In this document: in pieces, positions 58,570-64,000 of the stretch | Layout: every line of letters starts with the position of its first letter | Position numbering within the stretch: position 1 is the stretch's first letter | Source: Bin87 sp965220505 | GTDB lineage: Bacteria; Chloroflexota; Dehalococcoidia; Lucifugimonadales; UBA3495 | Reading direction: 5' to 3' | NCBI GenBank assembly: GCA_965220505.1 | Contig: CBDCQE010000001.1 | Coordinates: 2,354,881-2,418,880, forward strand | Length of the DNA: 64,000 bases | The notes under the pieces: generated by a model | Databases searched by the model: none | What the model was told of the DNA's origin: nothing | Seen by the model: only the letters and a program-made list of their open reading frames with translations | Translations under genes and position numbers: made by a program

Positions 58570-58800
58570 TCAATACCCGCCTTCGAAACCGATGGTGACA
58601 ACGCCGTTCTCGACGATGATGGGGGTGATCCGCTCGCCGCCGGAGAGCTCGAGGAGAGCCGGCACCTGGTCCGGCTGCTTGGACACGTCAATCTCGGTGT
58701 AGGCTACGCGCTGGCGGCGGTAGTGCATCTTGGCCTGCGCGGAGAAGGGACAGTCGGGGTGCGTGTACAGAATAATCTCGGTGTCGTTGGTGGTAGTCAA
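58570..58800 (-). CDS. Monothiol glutaredoxin-like protein (76 aa)
   Basis: The thioredoxin fold is short, with the active site CPFS at residues 17-20, so only the first Cys is present (monothiol type). The cis-Pro is in ERITPIIVENG. GGAGA lies 7 nt before ATG 58800. Length and motif fit the NrdH/Grx group found in high-GC bacteria. It precedes recA by 126 bp on the same strand. Confidence 0.88.
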   Translation of the reverse strand: MTTTNDTEIILYTHPDCPFSAQAKMHYRRQRVAYTEIDVSKQPDQVPALLELSGGERITPIIVENGVVTIGFEGGY

Positions 58801-58896
58801 TTTGCTCTCCTGTGTCGCTGGCGAAGCTTACTGGACGTGGCTGACGGACAATTCTACGCAGAAGGCGCGGGCATACGCAACGTCGCGGTGCGACCA

Positions 58897-59050
58897 GGTA
58901 GCGTTCCAATTCAGGTGGTTTAATTTCACGTCATTCCGGCTTTTCTACCGTCATTCCGGCGAAAGCCGGAATCCAGGAATACCTCGCATCTGGAAATCCC
59001 GTTCATCCTGTCCATCCATGTAAAGAAACCACCTAAAACGGAGCGCTACC
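58897..59050. mobile_element. Complete family A MITE-like element (154 bp)
   Basis: GGTAGCGTTCCAATTCAGG at the left and CGGAGCGCTACC at the right form inverted repeats of about 25 bp with some mismatches. It is flanked by GTGCGACCA at 58888-58896 and 59051-59059, a perfect 9-bp target duplication. The core holds one CATTCCGGCGAAAGCCGGAAT palindrome and TTCATCCTGTCCATCCATG. Confidence 0.88.
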
Positions 59051-59087
59051 GTGCGACCATCCTGCCAAGTAGGATGGTGTACGCCGG

Positions 59088-60041
59088 CTAAACCGGCACC
59101 GTCTGCGCTTCCAGCACTTCGTTGACGACCGATTCCTGGCTGCGTTCCCGCAGGCGGGCCATGCTCTTGAGGATGATTCGGTGTGCCAGCGCCGGAGTGG
59201 CCAGCGTTTTGATATCGTCGGGCGTAACGTACTCCTGGCCGCGGATGCCGGCCAGGGCCTGGGCGCAGCGGTAGAGGCCGAGGGTGGCGCGAGGACTGGC
59301 CCCGAGCTCGACGTCGGGATGTTCTCGGGTCGAGCGGATCACCTGGACAAGGTACGCACGGAGAACGGGATCGATGTAAACCTGGCGAACCAGTCCCTGG
59401 ATGCGGAGGACGTCGTCAGCGGAGGCCACGGGCCCCAGGGAACTCAGGGGGTCGGCGTCCTCGAAACGCTCCAGCATGGCGGTCTCGTCATCCTCGGAGG
59501 GATAGCCCAGGCGGAGGCGAAGCAGGAAGCGGTCGATCTGGGCCTCGGGCAGCGGGAACGTGCCCTCCAGCTCTATGGGGTTCTGGGTCGCCAGGACGAG
59601 GAACGGCGCGGGCAACTGCACGGTGTCCTGGTCTACGGTAACCTGCCGTTCCGCCATGGCCTCCAGCAGCGCGGACTGGGTCCTGGGGGTGGCGCGGTTG
59701 ATCTCGTCGGCCAGTACGACCTGGGATATGACCGGGCCGGGGCGAAACTCGAACTGGCCGTTGTGCTGATTGTAGTAATGGATGCCAGTGATGTCCGAGG
59801 GCATCAGGTCCGGGGTGAACTGGATGCGGCGGAACTCGCAGTCCAGGGAGTAGGCCAGGGAACGGGCGAGGGTGGTCTTGCCGATCCCGGGGACGTCCTC
59901 AACCAGGATGTGCCCGGCGCTGAAAAGAGCAGCCAGGGTGTACTCAATGACCTCATCCTTGCCGACGATGGCCAGCTGGATGTTCTCGCGGATCCGCGCG
60001 GCGGTGTCCGCGATCTGCTGCGCCTGGGCCGCGGTGATCAA
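59088..60041 (-). CDS. MoxR-family AAA ATPase (317 aa)
   Basis: Walker A is VPGIGKTTLARS (about residues 39-50); Walker B is VLADEINRATPRTQSALLEAM, the MoxR hallmark; then LATQNPIELEGTFPLPEAQIDRFLLRL. These ATPases act as chaperones for metal loading or complex assembly, usually with DUF58 and VWA partners. Here no DUF58 gene follows: a mobile element and glutaredoxin lie downstream. Its start overlaps the nucleotidyltransferase stop by 4 bp. Confidence 0.95.
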   Translation of the reverse strand: MITAAQAQQIADTAARIRENIQLAIVGKDEVIEYTLAALFSAGHILVEDVPGIGKTTLARSLAYSLDCEFRRIQFTPDLMPSDITGIHYYNQHNGQFEFRPGPVISQVVLADEINRATPRTQSALLEAMAERQVTVDQDTVQLPAPFLVLATQNPIELEGTFPLPEAQIDRFLLRLRLGYPSEDDETAMLERFEDADPLSSLGPVASADDVLRIQGLVRQVYIDPVLRAYLVQVIRSTREHPDVELGASPRATLGLYRCAQALAGIRGQEYVTPDDIKTLATPALAHRIILKSMARLRERSQESVVNEVLEAQTVPV

Positions 60042-60766
60042 CGCGTCGCCTCGACCGGACCGGCAACGAGGGCGGACAGGTGCTCTTCCGCTTCCCGCAG
60101 ATCCTTGGGGGAGTCGACGCTGCGCCAGAAGGCGTCGGTGGACACGGCGGACATGCGGCCTTCCGCGGCAAGGGCCGGGAAGGTCGTGGTCTCATGGTCA
60201 CCGATCTCGGGCAACAGGTCGCGGATGCCGGGATGAAGGACGTAGACGCCTCCGTTGATCGCGTAGGGGAGCACGGCCTTCTCGCGGAATTGGCTGACCA
60301 CGCCGTTTGCTCCGGTGTCCACGATGCCGTAGGGGCTGGTCATTGGAACGGTGAGTATGGTGGCGCAGTGGGTCGGATTACGCCCACGACGGGAATGGTA
60401 GTCGGCGATAAGCTCGGCCAACGAGGCATCGGTGACGACGTCGCCGTTGGTGGCGATGACAGGACGGTCGTCGCGGGGCAGGGAAGCCAGGCCTTGGCGG
60501 AGAGCCCCGCCGCGTCCCAGGGGCTCATCCTCCCGGAGGTAATGGGCACGGATGCCGTAGTCGCTGCCGTCGCCGAAATAGTCACCCACCGCGTCGGCAA
60601 GATGCCCCACCAGGAAGACAACGTCGGTGACGCCGGCTTCGCGCAGCCAGCGAACCTGGTGCCAGAGGATGGGGCGTCCGCACAGGGCAATCATGGGCTT
60701 GGGCACGGTGTCGGTGAGAGGGCGCAGCCTTTCGCCTTTACCGCCGGCCAGAATCAGAGCGTACAT
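60038..60766 (-). CDS. Sugar-phosphate nucleotidyltransferase (242 aa)
   Basis: ATG 60766 gives MYALILAGGKGERLRPLTDTVPKP, the nucleotide-binding signature with the catalytic Arg and Lys. VIATNGDVVTD holds the metal-binding Asp, and NGGVYVLHP the sugar-binding turn. It lacks the C-terminal left-handed beta-helix of larger members. It probably makes an NDP-sugar such as GDP-mannose or dTDP/UDP-glucose. Overlaps the MoxR gene by 4 bp (coupled). Confidence 0.9.
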   Translation of the reverse strand: MYALILAGGKGERLRPLTDTVPKPMIALCGRPILWHQVRWLREAGVTDVVFLVGHLADAVGDYFGDGSDYGIRAHYLREDEPLGRGGALRQGLASLPRDDRPVIATNGDVVTDASLAELIADYHSRRGRNPTHCATILTVPMTSPYGIVDTGANGVVSQFREKAVLPYAINGGVYVLHPGIRDLLPEIGDHETTTFPALAAEGRMSAVSTDAFWRSVDSPKDLREAEEHLSALVAGPVEATR

Positions 60767-60826
60767 GGCAGACGGTATGCTAATGCGGCCGGCCGGTGGG
60801 GTCAATGGGACGGGTCGAGGTGCGGA

Positions 60827-61039
60827 CTACAGCAGTTCGCGGAATTCTTCAACAGTGAGCCCGGCCTGGCTGATAATGCTGCCCATGGTTCCGGGCTTTA
60901 TCGGATTGTGGCGGGGGATAGAAATCCTGACCCGTCCCTTTTCCATTCTGATGTGCTTACCCTGATGGATGATCTCGAAGCCGGCTTTCCGCAAAGCTCG
61001 CACCGCGTTCAGATGGATAACGCCGGGAACTACCGGCAT
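60827..61039 (-). CDS. hicA: HicA-family mRNA interferase toxin (70 aa)
   Basis: A double-stranded-RNA-binding-like fold with the catalytic His in EIIHQGKHIRM and the C-terminal RHNPIKPGTMGSIISQAGLTVEEF. HicA degrades mRNA when not bound by HicB. It starts 2 bp after the hicB stop, giving the order hicB-hicA, the reverse of the classical pair. Confidence 0.93.
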   Translation of the reverse strand: MPVVPGVIHLNAVRALRKAGFEIIHQGKHIRMEKGRVRISIPRHNPIKPGTMGSIISQAGLTVEEFRELL

Positions 61040-61041
61040 AG

Positions 61042-61509
61042 CTAGACGACCACCTGGTCTTCATCATTAATCTCGACGACTTTGATCAACGGCGTGCCCA
61101 GCAACAGTAATTCCTGCAACATAATCAGCCACTCGCGAATGGCAATCTGGATGTTTTCCAGAGCTTCTTCGTAAGTCTCACCCTCGGAAATGCAGCCGGG
61201 CAGCGTGGGGCAGGAAACGGTATATCCTTCGGCGCTTTTGATCATCTCAATCTCATACCGTCTCGCGGAGCCGCCACGTCCGGTGTCGAGCTGCCAGCCA
61301 ACGTCAACGTCCACCTCGCGCAATTCTTCGTCAGCAACGACTGTCTCCCAGAAAAACCCTTCCCGCTCGCAGATGGATCCGGTGATTTCGTACCGAATGC
61401 TTTCCAACGCTTCTTCCGCGGTGGCGCCCTGCGCCTTGCTGTCCGGCAGGCCGGGGCAGACAGCAGTGTATCCCTCCTCTGATTTGTGCAGCAAAACCCG
61501 GTATTTCAT
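61042..61509 (-). CDS. hicB: HicB-like antitoxin with two HicB domains (155 aa)
   Basis: GAGG lies 8 nt before ATG 61509; the open extension to 61596 is unlikely. Domain 1 (residues 1-60) has MKYRVLLHKSEEGYTAVCPG and TAEEALESIRYEI; domain 2 (about 83-145) repeats the pattern as EIEMIKSAEGYTVSCPTLPG and TYEEALENIQIAI. A typical HicB has one such partially degraded RNase H-like domain plus a DNA-binding tail. No helix-turn-helix or ribbon-helix-helix tail is obvious, so autoregulation may differ. Confidence 0.9.
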   Translation of the reverse strand: MKYRVLLHKSEEGYTAVCPGLPDSKAQGATAEEALESIRYEITGSICEREGFFWETVVADEELREVDVDVGWQLDTGRGGSARRYEIEMIKSAEGYTVSCPTLPGCISEGETYEEALENIQIAIREWLIMLQELLLLGTPLIKVVEINDEDQVVV

Positions 61510-61623
61510 GGCATCACCTCGTCCCGGCCGTAGTCGGCTGAGCACGGAATATATCAGCGCCTCTGCCGCCGTTGGGGGCAGAGGCGCTTCCTGCATTATA
61601 CGGCAGGGTAGTGGTCAGGCGGG

Positions 61624-63309
61624 CTACTCGTATGCCAGGGGGCGGAACTCTGACGAGCAGTAGCGGATCTGCTCCCAGAAGCCCGCCGCCTCTCGTTCGA
61701 TGTTGACCGATTGCAGGAAGTCTCTACTGGGATCGTCGTAGATGATGCACGGCGCCCACAGCGCAATGTCCGGGAATGCGAACAAAAGTGCTATCACCAG
61801 GGCCATGCAGCCCATGAATGGTAAGACTCCGATATACACGTCGGTAATCGTGCTTTCTCGTAAAGCCTCCTGTGCCGCCGCGGTCTGTTCCGCCATCTGC
61901 TGGTCGACGTCCTGTCTTACGCCGTGGAGGATGTAGAGGTTGATGCCCTCGGGCGGGCTGATCAGCGCCGCTTCCACCAGGATCACCATGATGATGCCGA
62001 ACCACACCAGGTCCCACGCCCACGGCTTCCAGCGAGGGCGTGAGAATCGGGATGGTGGTCACCAGCATCGCGAAGCTTTCCATGAAGGTGCCCAGCAAAC
62101 AGGGTAGAAAAACACCAGGATGATCACGAACTGCAGGGCGTTGAGATTCAGGCCGGTAATCCACTCCGAGATGTCCTGGGAGATGCCCAGGCGGGCGAAG
62201 GCGAAACTGAGGGTGAATGCCGCCATCACGATGAGCATGATCATCGACGAGGTGCGCACGGTGGAAATGATGGCGTCCAGGAGCATAATCCTGATGCCGC
62301 GCATGGATTGGCTCCAGTCCGCGTAGATGCCCTGGGACCGCTTGTACAGCTCGTTGGCGATGGCAACGACCAGAGCGCCAACCACCCCCAGCGCGGCGGC
62401 CTCGGTGGGAGTGGCCCAGCCGGTGTAGATGGAACCCAGCACCACCATGATGATGATCAGGACCGGGATGATGGCCAGCAGGCCGACGGTCGCCTCCTTG
62501 ACCATCCGCAGCCATTCGGCGATAGCCTCGGGATACGAAAGGGTGGAGCGACCTCGGCGGTACGCGGCGCGGTCCGCCGGGTCGGTCAGCCCGGCCTCGG
62601 TGGCCTGCTCCTGGCGCATGACGGTCATCTGCTCGTCAGTGTAGCGTCGAACGGCAATGCCGTGGAACCAGGCCCGGTACAGGCGGCGCACCTCCTCGTC
62701 CATGGGCGCCGTCCGCGGGAATATCACGGAAGTGACTATCATCATGAGAATCATGGTGAACGCGAGCAGGAAGCCGGGCAGGAAACCGCCCATGTAGAGG
62801 CGGCCGATGGACTCCTCGACCAGCACACCGTAGATGATGAGTCCGATGCTGGGCGGGATCAGGATACCGAGAGTTCCTCCGGCGGCCAGGGAGCCGATGA
62901 CCAGGCGCTCGCTGTAGCCGCGCTGGCGGAAGGACGGCAGGGAGACGCGGCTGATGGTGGCGGAGGTGGCGACGCTGGAACCGGAGCACGCGGCAAAGAC
63001 GGCGCAGGACGCGATGTTCGTGTGCAGCAGGCCGCCGGGCAGGAAGACCAGCCACCGGGACAGCGCCCCATACATCCGCTCGCCCATGCCGGAGCGCAGC
63101 ATCAGCTCGCCCATGAGCAGGAACAACGGCACCGCCACCAGGATGAAGTTGGTGTTGCTCTCCCAGGCCTTGTTGCCCAGGATGTTCCACAGCGGGGCAT
63201 CCGAAAACGCCTGCATCATCACCAGGGACAGCACCCCCAGGGCGCCGGCGACGTACAGGCCAATCAGGAAGAAAACTCCCATCATGCTGAAAGCGGTGAT
63301 GATTGCCAT
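61624..63309 (-). pseudogene. dctM: TRAP transporter large permease (DctM) with two compensating frameshifts
   Basis: The frame from 63309 encodes most of a DctM subunit (LMGELMLRSGMGERMYGALS, SSVATSATISRVSLPSF, GGTLGILIPPSIGLIIYGVL) but ends at 62059 in frame. Family-typical sequence continues in the -1 frame (CLLGTFMESFAMLVTTIPIL), then in the original frame from about 62007 (VWFGIIMVILVEAALISPPEG). A missing base near 62104-62112 and an extra G near 62013-62015 explain this. Corrected, the protein is about 560 residues, longer than the usual 430 because of a charged loop (about 210-275) and a C-terminal extension. GAGG precedes ATG 63309. The extra base lies in a short G run, but pseudogenisation cannot be excluded. 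Confidence 0.85.
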
Positions 63310-63392
63310 ATTTCAGATTCCTCTGTGGGACGGCAGCCGCAGAACCGGTGGCTGCCGTGGGTCGGGGAAGTCGGTTGGAATGAGCCGGACGG

Positions 63393-64000
63393 CTACACGC
63401 CGGAGGCGGCTTCCTGCATAACCTCGGCATCGGGAGCAAGTTCGGCCACGTCGCCGCCGGAGTTCTTGTGCCAGATCTCCAGAAGGCCCCGCAGGATCAT
63501 GCTCAGCATCCATTGGAACGAAGTGAAAGCGAGCATGGTGAAGCCGACGGCGACGATCATCTGGAACATCCAGAGTTCGGGCAGGAAGTTTCCAATGAGA
63601 TAGGTGTTCGCCAGGGCCGGCTCGCACATGCCCTCGGCGTTGGTGCGGATGCACTTGGACTCGGCAACCTCCTCCCAACTCTTGATGGCGGTGATGAGGC
63701 CGAAGAAGCCCACGGACCCGAGGGCCATCCAGTCGGCCGCCGATCGCATATAGGGGTGGATGCGCGAAAAGAGGGGCAACAGCACGTCAATGCGGACGTG
63801 GGATCCGGTACGCAGGGAGTAGGAAAACGCCCAGGTTCCGGCGAAAGCCAGGATGTAGCCACCCACCAACTCCTGGTTGCCCAGGATGGGACCTCCCAAC
63901 TTGCGCATTATCACCTGGTAGGTGATGTAGATGCCCAGAATGAGCAAAAGAGTCCCGCAGATGTACCCGAAAATCCGGTAGACCCAGTCCAGGCCGCTGT
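63393..64000 (-). CDS. dctQ: TRAP transporter small permease (DctQ), 5' end outside the window
   Basis: Four membrane helices typical of DctQ: the N-terminal part enters from the right edge, then ITYQVIMRKLGGPILGNQELVGG, GSHVRIDVLLPLF and a C-terminal pair of helices. An extra hydrophilic loop with two Cys (KCIRTNAEGMCEPAL) lies between helices 3 and 4. It precedes dctM, as in most TRAP operons; the periplasmic DctP receptor would be expected beyond the edge. Confidence 0.9.
   Translation of the reverse strand, partial: SGLDWVYRIFGYICGTLLLILGIYITYQVIMRKLGGPILGNQELVGGYILAFAGTWAFSYSLRTGSHVRIDVLLPLFSRIHPYMRSAADWMALGSVGFFGLITAIKSWEEVAESKCIRTNAEGMCEPALANTYLIGNFLPELWMFQMIVAVGFTMLAFTSFQWMLSMILRGLLEIWHKNSGGDVAELAPDAEVMQEAASGV

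Noticed and set aside
61724..62515. Independent 263-residue gene overlapping dctM
   Set aside because: Only about 30 codons match the DctM family in this frame; the rest is a shifted reading of dctM, explained by two indels.
1..64000. rRNA, tRNA or prophage genes
   Set aside because: No tRNA cloverleaf, rRNA block, integrase, capsid or transposase gene was recognised by eye; a covariance-model scan was not possible.

Overview
This is a high-GC bacterial chromosome window with standard stop codons and dense, mostly convergent or co-directional gene blocks. RNase Y, MutS2, a Vms1-like (VLRF1) release factor, an NDUFA9-like SDR, a DUF1501/DUF1800 pair, SMP-30 and NHL propellers, RraA/GarR-type enzymes, Uma2 and a TRAP transporter together suggest a Chloroflexota member, perhaps Dehalococcoidia/SAR202-like. 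That placement is inference; no rRNA or tRNA gene was seen. Several promoters have a -10 box only 6-7 nt from the ATG, which fits leaderless transcription.

Layout. 1-7 kb: membrane protein, MscS, Sir2, RecF, two membrane-anchored VWA proteins (one broken by an in-frame amber) and Fur. 7-12 kb: NHL propeller, DUF1501, three small related genes and DUF1800. 12-17 kb: PD-(D/E)XK nuclease, DUF4058, CoA-binding protein, cupin, a RelE/HigB-type toxin-antitoxin pair, SMP-30. 17-22 kb: tandem NCS2-type permeases that both carry an extra C-terminal domain resembling a degenerate anti-sigma/GHKL fold, then a coiled-coil nuclease-like protein. 22.5-26 kb: rplU-rpmA-rpmE, DUF1385, Uma2. 26-31 kb: alpha/beta hydrolase, MFS, a two-gene hypothetical module, VOC protein.

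30-36 kb: mutS2, a VLRF1-type peptidyl-tRNA hydrolase gene and, divergent from it, a DinB domain fused to a tetrapyrrole-methylase-like domain; then GarR. 36-43.5 kb: enoyl-CoA hydratase, lipoprotein cyclophilin, RraA and a 1438-residue secreted GLUG/Calx-beta-like/LRR protein whose 5' end contains a 17-bp homopolymer. 44-46 kb: tandem NYN-domain genes, each preceded by a promoter-like sequence and a terminator hairpin. 46-50 kb: SDR, FolC, FabF, SWIM protein. 50-58.8 kb: MFS, RNase Y, YmdB-type phosphoesterase, PHP, PlsY, B-box membrane protein, RecX, RecA, glutaredoxin. 59-64 kb: MoxR, nucleotidyltransferase, HicBA with a double HicB, and a TRAP transporter whose DctM gene carries two compensating frameshifts.

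The intergenic regions hold several families of short MITE-like elements with terminal inverted repeats. Three families show 9-bp target duplications in this window, and one element supplies the stop codon of recF. The most unusual items are the DinB-methylase fusion beside the ribosome-rescue pair, the permease-GHKL-like fusions, the NYN duplication with its leaders, and the homopolymer-controlled surface protein.
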